From contig NZ_CP091037.1 of NCBI RefSeq assembly GCF_021534965.1, positions 1 through 64,000 of the forward strand: DNA of 64,000 nt, written 5' to 3'. Both the position numbers and the translations under genes were made by a program. Of the stretch, positions 20,770 through 30,205 are shown piece after piece. The notes under the pieces are model-generated. The model saw only the letters and a program-made list of their open reading frames with translations. It searched no databases and was not told the origin of the DNA. Source of the stretch: Muricauda sp. SCSIO 65647 (GTDB lineage: Bacteria; Bacteroidota; Bacteroidia; Flavobacteriales; Flavobacteriaceae). Within the stretch, counting starts at the first letter, position 1. Every line of letters begins with the position of its first letter.

Positions 20770-21546
20770 ATGAGTAATACGAGAGTACGGGAAATCTATA
20801 AGGTCTTTGACAATGTCAATGAATCCTTGGCCCAACAAACCGTACAATATGATGAGCAAAGACTTAATTCATTGCTCAAAAACGTATATTCTCCAGGGCC
20901 TTCCTTTCAATATGTGTTTGACTTTCCCAACAAAAAATTTCTATATGTCAGTGATGGGGCAAACAAGCTCTTTGGAGTAGATCCGCTCAAGCTGACTCCA
21001 GAGATTTTTGTGAACCGAATTCATCCCGATGACATCGAACATTATGTACACTGTCAAGAAATAGCCGCCTTTTTTTTGTTTCGCCATATCAAAAAAGAGT
21101 CCATCCCCCACTACAAGGTCTCTTTTCAGTTTAGGATAAAAGATATTGATGAAAACTATAGGTTGTTCTTGCATCAGGCCATTGCCCTGGCCGTTGACGA
21201 AAATTTCAATATTTCTTCGTCTTTCGCAAATCATTCCATTGTTGATCATATAACCACTATCAACAATTTTAAAATGTCCTTTATTGACGTTTTGGGCAAT
21301 AAAAGCTATTTTGGGATCAACAAAATTGAAGATTTGAAGAATATGCCTCCCAAATCCTCTATTACCCAGCGGGAAACCGAGATCCTCAAATTAATATCAG
21401 AAGGTTATAGCTCAAAAGAAATATCGAATTATCTGCGCATCTCTTTGGATACTGTCAGCACCCATCGGAAGAATATTTTGAAGAAGACCAAGTTTAGAAA
21501 CATGCCCCAAACCATCAGATATTGTATCAACGAAGGACTGATCTAA
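20770..21546 (+). CDS. PAS-LuxR transcriptional regulator (first of tandem pair)
   Basis: This 258-residue cytoplasmic regulator has an N-terminal helix, a PAS-type sensor at about 45-140 (SFQYVFDFPNKKFLYVSDG, then the RIHPDD motif) and a C-terminal LuxR/GerE helix-turn-helix at about 195-258 (QRETEILKLISEGYSSKEIS, then SLDTVSTHRKNILKKT). There is no receiver domain and no sensor kinase beside it, so the PAS domain probably senses a ligand or partner directly. The next gene is a close paralogue 29 bases downstream, implying tandem duplication. Target genes are unknown. Confidence 0.88.
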   Translation: MSNTRVREIYKVFDNVNESLAQQTVQYDEQRLNSLLKNVYSPGPSFQYVFDFPNKKFLYVSDGANKLFGVDPLKLTPEIFVNRIHPDDIEHYVHCQEIAAFFLFRHIKKESIPHYKVSFQFRIKDIDENYRLFLHQAIALAVDENFNISSSFANHSIVDHITTINNFKMSFIDVLGNKSYFGINKIEDLKNMPPKSSITQRETEILKLISEGYSSKEISNYLRISLDTVSTHRKNILKKTKFRNMPQTIRYCINEGLI

Positions 21547-21575
21547 ATGGCAATGACAATTAGTTAACATTTACC

Positions 21576-22352
21576 ATGGAAAACAAAAAAGTCAGGGAAA
21601 TCTATAAGGTTTTTGATGAAAAAAGCAATTTTCTGGCCAGACAAACCGTTCAAGCCGACCAAAATAAATTAAATCGTTTATTTGAAAATTTATATTCCCC
21701 GGGGCCTTCCTTTCAATACATTTTTGACATTGTGAACAGAAGATTTACATTTTTGAGCGAAAACATTCGATTGATTACCGGGGAAGATCCCGATCAGTTT
21801 CAGGTCAATGATTATGTCAATAGAATCCATCCTGACGATTTTCAACATTTTGTTCATTGTGAAGAGGTGGCAGGGTATTTCTTGTTCAAACACATTGAAA
21901 AAAAAGATATTCCCAATTATAAATTGAGTTATCAAATAAGATTTAAAGATTCAAATAACAACTATCGGCTGCATCTAAGGCAGTCTATTGCCCTTAGTGT
22001 AGATGAAGACTATAACCTTTCGACCGTTTTTACCAATCAATCTGACATAAGCCATATCACCACGCATAACAATCACAAAATCTCATTCATCCATGTTTTG
22101 GACGGCAAGAGTTATTTTGGAATTGGAAATATCAAAGACTTCGATAACAATCAGCCCAAACTGGAAATTTCAAGCCGTGAGGTTGAAATCGTGAAACTTA
22201 TCTCTGAAGGTTTCAGTTCAAAAGAAATCGCCGATTACCTCCACATTTCTTTAGATACGGTACATACCCATAGAAAAAACATCTTGAGCAAAACAAACTT
22301 TAAGAACATGACCCAAGCAGCAACCCATTATGTACGGGAAGGCCTGATATAG
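21576..22352 (+). CDS. PAS-LuxR transcriptional regulator (second of tandem pair)
   Basis: At 258 residues it is the same length as its upstream neighbour and aligns end to end: KVREIYKVFDEKSN against RVREIYKVFDNVNE, SPGPSFQYIFD against SPGPSFQYVFD, NRIHPDD in both, and SREVEIVKLISEGFSSKEIADYL in the helix-turn-helix. The PAS sensor half differs more than the DNA-binding half, which suggests related targets but different signals. It probably shares a transcript with the first copy. A gene-free stretch of about 425 bases follows. Confidence 0.88.
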   Translation: MENKKVREIYKVFDEKSNFLARQTVQADQNKLNRLFENLYSPGPSFQYIFDIVNRRFTFLSENIRLITGEDPDQFQVNDYVNRIHPDDFQHFVHCEEVAGYFLFKHIEKKDIPNYKLSYQIRFKDSNNNYRLHLRQSIALSVDEDYNLSTVFTNQSDISHITTHNNHKISFIHVLDGKSYFGIGNIKDFDNNQPKLEISSREVEIVKLISEGFSSKEIADYLHISLDTVHTHRKNILSKTNFKNMTQAATHYVREGLI

Positions 22353-22752
22353 AATTTTCTCGGTTACTTATCACCAACGCTACTTCAAACTTTTATTTCT
22401 TGCATATTCTAACTTCTGATCGCCATTAAAATACCGTTGGCAATAAATCATTTAATGTGTGAAAAGAGTCGCCTTCGTTACAAGGTTCCGATAAAAGACC
22501 ATTGCATGTCTTCTACCCTCAGAATGGATTTTTCCAATATTTCGAAAATGTTGCTTTTCATCGATGTGGTGCGCGGTTCGCAACCAAAATAAGCATGAGC
22601 ATGAAATGACAGCACCTATTTTCTTACACCTATAGTTGAAAATGGTTTTTTGCAAAATGCTCCCCAAAAGTTTATTGCATCTGTTCTTTTCCAAGTTTAC
22701 CGACTCAGTGAATACAATGACATTTAATAGATAGGAAGATTTTAATAATTGC
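22353..22752. other. Gene-free stretch between the LuxR pair and the M42 peptidase
   Basis: No convincing protein or RNA gene was seen. An 80-codon minus-strand frame (22452-22694) is rich in Cys, His and Lys and resembles no family I know; I treat it as chance. No strong hairpin with a T-run was found either, so the LuxR transcript end is not marked. Confidence 0.4.
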
Positions 22753-22760
22753 TAATTTTG
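22753..22760 (+). promoter_or_regulatory. -7 element of the M42 peptidase promoter
   Basis: TAATTTTG matches TAnnTTTG and lies 17 bases before the ATG at 22778. No good TTG is seen at -33. Confidence 0.4.
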
Positions 22761-22777
22761 CATGATAAAAATGTAAC

Positions 22778-23866
22778 ATGGCATCAGAAAAAATACTTAC
22801 CCAGAAATCACTGAAATTCTTTGAAAAATATTTGAACAACGCTTCGCCAACCGGTTATGAGTGGGAGGGCCAAAAAATTTGGATGGAATATCTAAAGCCC
22901 TATGTCGATGACTTCATCACCGATACATATGGTACGGCCGTGGCGGTCATTAATCCCAAAGCGAAATACAAAGTGGTCATCGAGGGGCATTCCGATGAAA
23001 TATCATGGTATGTCAATTATATAACCGACAATGGTTTGCTCTATGTCATTAGAAATGGGGGCAGTGACCACCAAATTGCACCTTCAAAGTGGGTAAACAT
23101 CCATACCAAGAAAGGTGTGGTCAAGGGGGTCTTTGGATGGCCCGCCATACATACCAGAAACAAAGCCAAGGAAGAACCCCCAAAACTTGACAACATTTTC
23201 ATCGATATCGGTGCGAAAGACAAAGAGGAAGTCGAAAAAATGGGCGTTCACGTCGGGTGTGTGATTACCTACCCAGATGAATTTCAGGTACTGAACAAGA
23301 ACAAATTCGTATGCCGTGCCATTGATAATCGTGCAGGTGGTTTTATGGTGGCCGAAGTGGCCCGTTTGCTTCATGAAAACAAGAAAGAGCTGCCTTTCGG
23401 ACTCTACATCACCAATTCGGTGCAAGAAGAAATCGGTTTACGGGGCGCACAAATGATCACCGAGACCATCAAACCAGATGTCGCCATTGTGACCGATGTG
23501 ACCCACGATACCACCACCCCGATGATCGATAAAAAGAAAGAAGGTGAAACATCGATTGGCAAGGGACCCGTTATTTCTTACGCCCCTGCAGTACAGCAAA
23601 AGCTGCGTGAACGTATCATCGAGACAGCTGAGGCCAAAAAGATACCATTTCAGCGACAGGCCTCTTCTAGATCGACCGGCACCGATACCGATGCCTTTGC
23701 CTACAGTAACGGTGGCGTGGCCTCTGCCTTGATTTCCTTGCCCTTGCGTTATATGCATACCACCGTTGAAATGGTGCACCGTGATGATGTTGAAAACGTG
23801 ATACGATTGATCTATGAAACGCTATTGGCCATCAAAGAAGGTGAAACGTTCAGTTATTTTGATTGA
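22778..23866 (+). CDS. M42-family metallo-aminopeptidase
   Basis: Cytoplasmic dodecameric zinc or cobalt aminopeptidase or deblocking peptidase for short peptides. The 362-residue protein shows the family metal sites: IEGHSDEISW (first His/Asp), the AIDNRAGG segment carrying the bridging Asp, VQEEIGLRGA with the catalytic Glu and metal Glu, VTDVTHDTTTP, and a late metal His in PLRYMHTTVE. The NASPTGYEWEGQKIW start region is typical. It lies directly upstream of a Nudix gene that overlaps or closely follows its stop. Confidence 0.93.
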   Translation: MASEKILTQKSLKFFEKYLNNASPTGYEWEGQKIWMEYLKPYVDDFITDTYGTAVAVINPKAKYKVVIEGHSDEISWYVNYITDNGLLYVIRNGGSDHQIAPSKWVNIHTKKGVVKGVFGWPAIHTRNKAKEEPPKLDNIFIDIGAKDKEEVEKMGVHVGCVITYPDEFQVLNKNKFVCRAIDNRAGGFMVAEVARLLHENKKELPFGLYITNSVQEEIGLRGAQMITETIKPDVAIVTDVTHDTTTPMIDKKKEGETSIGKGPVISYAPAVQQKLRERIIETAEAKKIPFQRQASSRSTGTDTDAFAYSNGGVASALISLPLRYMHTTVEMVHRDDVENVIRLIYETLLAIKEGETFSYFD

Positions 23867-23946
23867 CCCGATCGTACACTGTAGGTGAACACTTGTTTTT
23901 GACGAGGAGAGAAAATGAAAACCTGACCTTAAAGAAACTTTTTTCT

Positions 23947-24495
23947 TTGGATGAACTTGTGGACATACTCGATGAATCTGGAAACCACACTGGTAAATCG
24001 ATGATGAAGTCTTTGGCCCATCAAAAAGGACTTTTTCATCCGACCATTCACGTATGGTTTTATACTTTAGATGGACAAGTTCTTTTGCAAAAAAGAGGAA
24101 AGAAGAAAAATACGTTTCCTTCACTTTGGGATGTATCCGTGGCGGGCCATATCGGGGCGGGTGAAGCTATTGAAACCTCTGCCCTTCGTGAAATCAAGGA
24201 AGAAATCGGTTTGGATGTGGGCAAGGGCGATTTGGAAAAAATCGGAATCTTTAGGTCTGTTCACAAACATGCCGATGATTTTGTAGATGCCGAATTTCAC
24301 CACACTTTTCTCTGCAAATTGACCGTGCCACTAGAAAAATTAATAAAGCAAGATAGTGAGGTGGAAGCCCTTGCCCTGTTACCCTTGTTGACGTTTGCCG
24401 AAGAAACGTGGGGAATGGCCAATACTGGTAAGTACGTTCCCCATGGGGCCGATTACTATAAGACAATAGTCAAAGAAGTAAAGAAAAAGTTATAG
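23947..24495 (+). CDS. Nudix hydrolase (IPP isomerase-like subgroup)
   Basis: Hydrolyses a nucleoside-diphosphate-linked compound. The Nudix box GHIGAGEAIETSALREIKEEIGL is complete, and the preceding GLFHPTIHVWFYTLDGQVLLQKRG segment is typical of the subgroup annotated as isopentenyl-diphosphate-isomerase-like. The start is uncertain. The domain begins at a TTG (23947) reading DELVDILDESG, where family members normally start; the same frame is open up to a TTG at 23863 that overlaps the stop of the M42 gene, which would add 28 residues without family resemblance. No in-frame ATG is available. The 3' end overlaps the convergent hisS by 6 bases. Confidence 0.85.
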   Translation: MDELVDILDESGNHTGKSMMKSLAHQKGLFHPTIHVWFYTLDGQVLLQKRGKKKNTFPSLWDVSVAGHIGAGEAIETSALREIKEEIGLDVGKGDLEKIGIFRSVHKHADDFVDAEFHHTFLCKLTVPLEKLIKQDSEVEALALLPLLTFAEETWGMANTGKYVPHGADYYKTIVKEVKKKL

Positions 24496-25869
24496 CAACT
24501 CTTGGGCAAACTTTTCTGGGTGGTCCAGTTCAAATGTTTTCTGATCGCCCGTTTTCATGTTCTTTACCACAAAATTACCTGCTGACAATTCCGTTTCTCC
24601 CAAAAGAATTACATAAGGTACATTACGCTTATCGGCATATTTAAACTGCTTGGGCAATTTTGTACTTGTGGGATATAAATCGGTGCGCAAGCCAAGTTTC
24701 CGTAGTGTGTTTACCAATTTCAAGGCAGCTGTAGCTTCTTTATCCCCAAAATTCAAGCACAGTACATCAAGGGAAGTCTCTAAACTGTCAGGGAAAAGCC
24801 CCAATTCTTCCAAAACCAGATAAATACGGTCCAGTCCGAAAGAAATACCCACCCCGCTCACATCTTTTAAACCAAAAATACCAGTGAGATCATCATAACG
24901 GCCGCCCCCGCCAATGGAGCCCATCTGTACGCCCTGTGGGGCCAACACTTCAAAAATGGTGCCCGTGTAATAGTTCAGTCCGCGGGCCAAGGTAACATCC
25001 AATTGAACATTGGCCGCCTTCAATTTAAAATCTGAAATGGTATTCAAGATAAACTCCAGTTCTTCAACACCCTGAACCCCTATCTCAGAATCTCTCAGAA
25101 AGTCTTTGAGCACATCAAGTTTTTCAATATTACTGCCAGAAAGCGAAAACAATGGTTGCGCTTTTTTGATGGCAGCCTCAGAAATACCTTTGTCGAGCAT
25201 TTCTTTTTTAACGCTCTCTTCGCCAATTTTATCGAGCTTGTCCAACGCCACCGTAAAATCGACCAATAATCGTTGTGCACCGATGACTTCGGCAATGCCC
25301 GAAAGAACCTTTCGGTTATTGAGTTTAAGCGTCACTCCTTGCAATGCCAAGGCGTAAAAAACAGTATCATAAAGTTGTACAAACTCTACTTCTTGCAAAA
25401 GCGAATGGGCGCCCACTACATCGGCATCACATTGGTAAAATTCACGAAAACGCCCCTTTTGTGGTCGATCGGCCCGCCATACAGGTTGTATCTGATAGCG
25501 TTTGAACGGAAAATCAATATCGTTCTGGTGCATCACCACATAACGGGCAAAGGGTACGGTGAGGTCATAACGAAGGGCTTTTTCAGTAATTTTTGGGGCC
25601 AAAGAATTTGAATTCTTCGAGCTATAGGTCACATCATCAACTTTTGAGATGAAATCTCCTGAGTTCAAGATCTTAAAAATCAGTCGGTCACCTTCCTCTC
25701 CATATTTCCCCAGAAGCGTTTCAGAATTCTCAAAGCTTGGGGTCTCGATGGGTTGAAAACCGAAGGTTTCAAAGTATTCTTTGATGGTGTCTATGATATA
25801 GTTGCGCTTTGCAACCTCTGTGGGTGAGAAATCACGTGTTCCCTTGGGTATGGATGGTTTTTGTGGCAT
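24490..25869 (-). CDS. hisS: Histidine--tRNA ligase
   Basis: Class II aminoacyl-tRNA synthetase charging tRNA-His. The 459-residue protein has the N-terminal KGTRDFSPTEVAKR, the motif 2 region (KRYQIQPVWRADRPQKGRFREFYQCDAD), the histidine-binding block ARGLNYYTGTIFE and motif 3 (GGGRYDDLTG then GVGISFGLDRI), and a C-terminal anticodon-binding domain. It is slightly longer than the 420-residue bacterial average, as usual in Bacteroidota. A DUF6495 gene lies upstream in the same orientation, 58 bases away. Confidence 0.97.
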   Translation of the reverse strand: MPQKPSIPKGTRDFSPTEVAKRNYIIDTIKEYFETFGFQPIETPSFENSETLLGKYGEEGDRLIFKILNSGDFISKVDDVTYSSKNSNSLAPKITEKALRYDLTVPFARYVVMHQNDIDFPFKRYQIQPVWRADRPQKGRFREFYQCDADVVGAHSLLQEVEFVQLYDTVFYALALQGVTLKLNNRKVLSGIAEVIGAQRLLVDFTVALDKLDKIGEESVKKEMLDKGISEAAIKKAQPLFSLSGSNIEKLDVLKDFLRDSEIGVQGVEELEFILNTISDFKLKAANVQLDVTLARGLNYYTGTIFEVLAPQGVQMGSIGGGGRYDDLTGIFGLKDVSGVGISFGLDRIYLVLEELGLFPDSLETSLDVLCLNFGDKEATAALKLVNTLRKLGLRTDLYPTSTKLPKQFKYADKRNVPYVILLGETELSAGNFVVKNMKTGDQKTFELDHPEKFAQELL

Positions 25870-25927
25870 TCTTTAAATTATCGCATAAAGATAAAGAGAT
25901 TCCTGTTTTCGAAAGAATGACGATTGG

Positions 25928-26398
25928 CTATTCAATGATTTCATCAAACCATTGATAGAGTTCGCCTTTAGTGATGACCGCACCCTGTTGAATCAAATCA
26001 AATTTATCTTTGTTCTTGTCTCCGCCATATGCCTTTGAGGCCGTCAGATATTCGACAAAGTCAGATTGAAAATTACGTTTGAACCAGGCAAAACCTTCCT
26101 TCGTACGCAAGTCGATCTCAGGGTTCAATACCTTGACCGATAGCAGTTTCATTTCTTTTTCGGTCAGTTCGAACAAATGCATATGCCTTTCTGAAATGTT
26201 CTCAAGATATTTCACCTTTGACAGCACACCTTCCCAAATCAAATCACTGAATATGTCGAGTTCTTCTTCAACCATTTCGGGCTTTTCTTTTTTTAACCTT
26301 TCCCATTCTTCAGCCGTAATGGATTGTGTGGCCAAAAAATTGGTGAATTCTTGGTGCAACTCCTCAAATTGCTCTTTTGTAAGCCGTTTATATTTCAT
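25928..26398 (-). CDS. DUF6495 family protein
   Basis: This 156-residue acidic cytoplasmic protein starts MKYKRLTKEQFEELHQEF at the ATG 26398; a longer frame begins only with TTG at 26431 inside the neighbouring terminator. Predicted mainly helical with conserved-looking SDLIWEGVLSKVKYLENIS and KEGFAWFKRNFQSDF segments, it fits the flavobacterial DUF6495 family. No signal peptide, membrane helix or catalytic motif is seen. Role unknown. It is upstream of hisS and possibly co-transcribed with it. Confidence 0.75.
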   Translation of the reverse strand: MKYKRLTKEQFEELHQEFTNFLATQSITAEEWERLKKEKPEMVEEELDIFSDLIWEGVLSKVKYLENISERHMHLFELTEKEMKLLSVKVLNPEIDLRTKEGFAWFKRNFQSDFVEYLTASKAYGGDKNKDKFDLIQQGAVITKGELYQWFDEIIE

Positions 26399-26410
26399 AA
26401 CATAGTTCAA

Positions 26411-26445
26411 AAACAAAGCCCTGATTTTCAATCAGGGCCTTTTTA
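26411..26445 (-). terminator. Terminator after the Oar-type receptor gene
   Basis: GCCCTGATT and AATCAGGGC (26418-26438) form a perfect 9-bp stem with a 3-base loop. On the minus strand TTTGTTTTTG follows; on the plus strand CTTTTTATT follows, so it may work both ways. Confidence 0.85.
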
Positions 26446-26460
26446 TTGCTACTCAAAATA

Positions 26461-29400
26461 CTAGTCAAGAATGTAGCGTACCCCCAATTGGGCCCTCCAT
26501 CTTGAAAGCGCACTGGTGTTTGCCGTAAATGTATTGGTCAAATTTGGGTCAAAAGTATAGGTTGGGTTGTTACTGTCATCAACCGTTACGCCCAAAATCT
26601 GATTAAAGGTAGGTTGCTCGACCACTCCCCAGTCAGAATTGATCAGATTGCCTACGTTCAACACATCTAGACTCAACTGTAATCTGTTTCTATCATTGAT
26701 TTTGATGTCTTGCAATACTTTAAGGTCCCATCTACCCCTCCATGGAGCCAACGCGCCATATCGTTCGGCATAACTGCCACGATTCTCACTCAAGTAGTCA
26801 TCTTGTTGGATAAAAGCCTCAAAAGCTTCAGCTTGACCTGGACCACTAAAGGTCATCTGGTTCAATTCACTTGCCGTGGGAATGTAAATCAAATCGTTGA
26901 TGCTAGACCCATCATTATTGATGTCACCACCATAGATGTAGTTGAACCTTCCTCCTTGGGCATATTCGAAAAAAGTAGATACCGTGGTACCCGTTGAAAA
27001 TGCCTTTGAGACCACGCCAATAATTCTGTGGGTGTCACCATATCTTGAAAAGGCCAAAACATCATCATTGGCATTGCCTACAACGGCATTGGCGGCAAAA
27101 GCATCACCTGTGATCTCTGCTTCAATTGAGTTTACCTCTTTTGAGTTCAAGTAGTTATAGGCCAACATGGCATATAGCCCATCTTCCCATGTTTTCTGGG
27201 CTTTGAAAGAAGCGTTGAAAATTCTACCCTCATCAGAATTGGTGAATACATAGGCATTATTTGGGCCGAACAACTGTGACTTATCATCATTGGTATAAAC
27301 CGCACGATTATCACCTGGGGCGTTCAATGTAGCCGATGGAGTATCCAATCCCCAATTCTGAACGTGGGCGGCATTGATGTCTTTCGTATATGAAAGGTCA
27401 GTGGTCAACACCAAGCCATTGTCAAAGGCCTTGTCAAGTCCAATATTGGTTCGCCAAACCTGTGGAAACTGAAAATCTGGATCCACCGCCTGATAAAAGA
27501 AGAAATCAGTACCCTGTACTTGGTTACCCAACCAAACAAAAGGAAAACGACCTGTGAAGAGGCCCGAACCTCCTCGAATTTGAAGCGTATTATCGCCATG
27601 CACATCCCAATTGAAGCCCACACGGGGAGAAACCAAGAAATCATTGTTGGGCAACTGCTCTGAGTCGATCAACACTTCATTTCCATTCTCAGGGTCAAAA
27701 TAGACGATGTCAGGCGCATAAGTGCCTCCTTCTGCCAATGCGCCCCCTTTTCGAGCAATGTTTTCGCGAACTTTATCTGCTGTATCGAAAAATAGCGGTT
27801 TATCAAAACGAACCCCGTAGGTCAATTTGAAATTGTCGGTCACGTCCCACTCATCTTGAAGATAGAACGCCAACTGACCCACATTGGTTTCTGCGAGGGC
27901 CCACCCGCCAGGCGTACCATCGGGGAATTGGTTGTTGCTGGCAAATATGGCCTGCGCAGTTTGAATTTGGCCATCTATCAAACCTCCGGGTTGTGCCGCA
28001 TCGAGAAATTCCTGTACACTCCTAAAATTGCCAAACGTATCATCAGATCTTGGAAAACCAAAAGTGCCTCCATATACCCCAAGGTTAAATGAATTATCAA
28101 ACTGGAATTTTTCATATGAGAAGCCTATGGTATAGGTGTGGTCACCTTTGAAAATGTTCAAATTATTGGTAATCTGAAACACCTTCTGATCCAACCGGTT
28201 GTTAATCGAGAAAGGCTCATGGCCTGCCACTATATAGTTCGTTCCGCCGTTTTCAATGATAATGCTGGGTGCCGGTGTTGACAAAGGATCTCGAAAGTCG
28301 TCAAAATGTGTGTACCCTACCTGAAGCTTATTGACCGCCTCATTTGATAGAGTTGAATTGAGTTCTAACTGTACTGAATTTATATTGTTGTTGATTTCGT
28401 AACCTGAGTTCTCAAATTGCAAAGTAGCTGCATTGGGTCCTCTAAAGCCCAATGCCGAAGGGTGGGCAGGTTTTTGTTTCGATGCCCTCAAAAAGTTATA
28501 GATGACAGCCAGTCTATTGTTATTGTCAATGTTCCAATCTAGCTTGAAAATACCTTTGGTAGATTCTTGGTCAAAGTTGAAGTTTTCAAAACTGCCCGTA
28601 TCGTAGCCCAAAGCGGCCAAAGCGCTCTGTACGTCTTGCAAGTCTGTGACAGAAACCCTTGACTCATTGATGGCCCCTGTTCCCGTGTTGGGAACGAAAC
28701 CGGCGGTACCCAATTCCGTTAGGTCGTCTTTTTCAAAATTGGCGAAGAAAAACAGCTTATCTTTTATGATCGGTCCACCAACACTGATACCGTATTGAAC
28801 CTGTTCAAGACCGGTCTTGAACACATCATCACCGTTAATCTTGCCTCCTGTAAGATCGTCATTTCTAAAAAAGCCATAAACAGTGGCATAAAAGTCATTG
28901 GTACCGCTTTTGGTAACTGCGTTGACCGTAGCCCCTGTAAAACCGGATTGTGTCACATCATAGGGAGCCAGTGATACTTGAATTTGATCTATCGCATCCA
29001 ATGAAATGGGCTGGGCACTGGTCTGCCCGCCCGGTGTGGGGGCATCCAAGCCAAACGGATTGGCAAAGAAAGAACCATCCAAAGAAAAATTATTGAACTG
29101 ATCGTTTCGACCACCAAATGAAAGTCCGCCATCTGCGTTGGTAGGTGAAGAGGCACTCGGTTCCAACCTTGTGAAATCACTTGCCGATCTTGAGATGGTG
29201 GGCAATCGGGTAAGCTCTCTGCGTCCGACATTTGTTTCAGAACCTGTTCGGTCACTACCGAAAGTTCCTGTTTGATCACCAACAACGACAACTTCATCCA
29301 AAACCTGACTATCTGATTGTAGGCTCACGTTATGGTTAAAGGTCTTACCCAATGAAAGAAAAATATCATTCTTTACATTGTTTTTGAAACCGACATAAGA

Positions 29401-29640
29401 GATGGTAACCTCATAAGGCCCCCCTACCCTTAGGTTAAGCAGGTTAAAACGGCCATCTTCATTGGAAATGGCCCCATACTGTGTTCCTGTGGGGGTGTGT
29501 ACGGCCACAACGTTTGCACCCAATAAAGGTGCTCCTTGGTCATCTACCACTTTGCCCCTGATATTCGAAGTGGTCACCTGTGAAAAACCAACAATACTTA
29601 TCAAGGAGGTCAATAAGAAAAAGAGTAGCTTTTTTTTCAT
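26461..29640 (-). CDS. Oar-type TonB-dependent receptor
   Basis: Large outer-membrane receptor of 1059 residues. It has a signal peptide (residues 1-20, VGFSQ), a carboxypeptidase-regulatory-like domain at about 25-110 (IRGKVVDDQGAPLLGANVVA), a plug, and a long barrel with the NNFSLDGSFFANPFGLDAP, PGGQTSAQPISLDAIDQIQV and TGATVNAVTKSGTN blocks typical of Oar-like receptors. Such receptors are often linked to protein or peptide uptake or adhesion, but the ligand here is unknown. The C-terminus (GVRYILD) lacks the usual terminal Phe. It is transcribed alone between two terminators, from a -7 box at 29673-29680. Confidence 0.92.
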   Translation of the reverse strand: MKKKLLFFLLTSLISIVGFSQVTTSNIRGKVVDDQGAPLLGANVVAVHTPTGTQYGAISNEDGRFNLLNLRVGGPYEVTISYVGFKNNVKNDIFLSLGKTFNHNVSLQSDSQVLDEVVVVGDQTGTFGSDRTGSETNVGRRELTRLPTISRSASDFTRLEPSASSPTNADGGLSFGGRNDQFNNFSLDGSFFANPFGLDAPTPGGQTSAQPISLDAIDQIQVSLAPYDVTQSGFTGATVNAVTKSGTNDFYATVYGFFRNDDLTGGKINGDDVFKTGLEQVQYGISVGGPIIKDKLFFFANFEKDDLTELGTAGFVPNTGTGAINESRVSVTDLQDVQSALAALGYDTGSFENFNFDQESTKGIFKLDWNIDNNNRLAVIYNFLRASKQKPAHPSALGFRGPNAATLQFENSGYEINNNINSVQLELNSTLSNEAVNKLQVGYTHFDDFRDPLSTPAPSIIIENGGTNYIVAGHEPFSINNRLDQKVFQITNNLNIFKGDHTYTIGFSYEKFQFDNSFNLGVYGGTFGFPRSDDTFGNFRSVQEFLDAAQPGGLIDGQIQTAQAIFASNNQFPDGTPGGWALAETNVGQLAFYLQDEWDVTDNFKLTYGVRFDKPLFFDTADKVRENIARKGGALAEGGTYAPDIVYFDPENGNEVLIDSEQLPNNDFLVSPRVGFNWDVHGDNTLQIRGGSGLFTGRFPFVWLGNQVQGTDFFFYQAVDPDFQFPQVWRTNIGLDKAFDNGLVLTTDLSYTKDINAAHVQNWGLDTPSATLNAPGDNRAVYTNDDKSQLFGPNNAYVFTNSDEGRIFNASFKAQKTWEDGLYAMLAYNYLNSKEVNSIEAEITGDAFAANAVVGNANDDVLAFSRYGDTHRIIGVVSKAFSTGTTVSTFFEYAQGGRFNYIYGGDINNDGSSINDLIYIPTASELNQMTFSGPGQAEAFEAFIQQDDYLSENRGSYAERYGALAPWRGRWDLKVLQDIKINDRNRLQLSLDVLNVGNLINSDWGVVEQPTFNQILGVTVDDSNNPTYTFDPNLTNTFTANTSALSRWRAQLGVRYILD

Positions 29641-29672
29641 GTGTTCTTTGTTAAGTTAGTCTTAAATTAAGG

Positions 29673-29680
29673 CAAACATA
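29673..29680 (-). promoter_or_regulatory. -7 element of the Oar-type receptor promoter
   Basis: TATGTTTG on the minus strand matches TAnnTTTG. The -33 position falls inside the rplI terminator hairpin, so terminator and promoter overlap. Confidence 0.45.
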
Positions 29681-29684
29681 GTGC

Positions 29685-29720
29685 AAAAAAAAGAGCTATG
29701 CGTGCATAGCTCTTTTAAGT
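29685..29720 (-). terminator. Terminator of the rpsF-rpsR-rplI operon
   Basis: AAAAGAGCTATGC and GCATAGCTCTTTT pair around a two-base centre (a perfect hairpin), followed on the minus strand by a run of eight T. Confidence 0.9.
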
Positions 29721-29738
29721 TATCAACGTCATCGCCAA

Positions 29739-30191
29739 TTATTTGGCCTCAGCAATAACCTCAAAATGAAAATCAACGATAACCTCTCTGTGTAATCTTA
29801 TCTGTGCATTGTATGGGCCCGTTCTTTTGATGGTACCTCCTTGAATGTTTATAAACTTTCTTTCGATGGTATGACCAGCTTTGTCCAATGCCTCAGCCAA
29901 ATCGATATTGCTGACAGAACCAAAAAGTTTCTCGGCAGCCCCCACCTTGGCGGGTATCTTGATTTCAAGCTCTTTGAGGGCATCGGCGGTCTTCTGGGCC
30001 TCTTTAATGGCCTTCTCTTCTTTATGGGCCCGCTGTCTAAGGGTCTCTGCCAGTACTTTCTTCGCTGAAGGGGTCGCCAAAGCAGCCAATCCTTGCGGAA
30101 TCAAGTAGTTTCGACCATAACCGTTCTTTACGGTTACAATATCATCTTTAAAACCCAAATTTTGTACGTCTTCTTTTAAAATAAGTTCCAT
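29739..30191 (-). CDS. rplI: 50S ribosomal protein L9
   Basis: bL9 binds 23S rRNA near the L1 stalk base and extends outward from the subunit. The 150-residue protein has the N-terminal RNA-binding block LKEDVQNLGFKDDIVTVKNGYGRNYLIPQGLA, a long central helix rich in Ala, Lys and Glu, and the C-terminal domain with KLFGSVSNIDLAEAL. It ends the conserved rpsF-rpsR-rplI operon, 14 bases after rpsR, with a strong terminator behind it. Confidence 0.98.
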   Translation of the reverse strand: MELILKEDVQNLGFKDDIVTVKNGYGRNYLIPQGLAALATPSAKKVLAETLRQRAHKEEKAIKEAQKTADALKELEIKIPAKVGAAEKLFGSVSNIDLAEALDKAGHTIERKFINIQGGTIKRTGPYNAQIRLHREVIVDFHFEVIAEAK

Positions 30192-30205
30192 TTTTCACAA
30201 AATTT

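Noticed and set aside
22452-22694. 80-codon minus-strand frame in the gene-free stretch
   Set aside because: No recognisable domain, no promoter box at its start and an unusual Cys/His/Lys composition; it is more likely chance.
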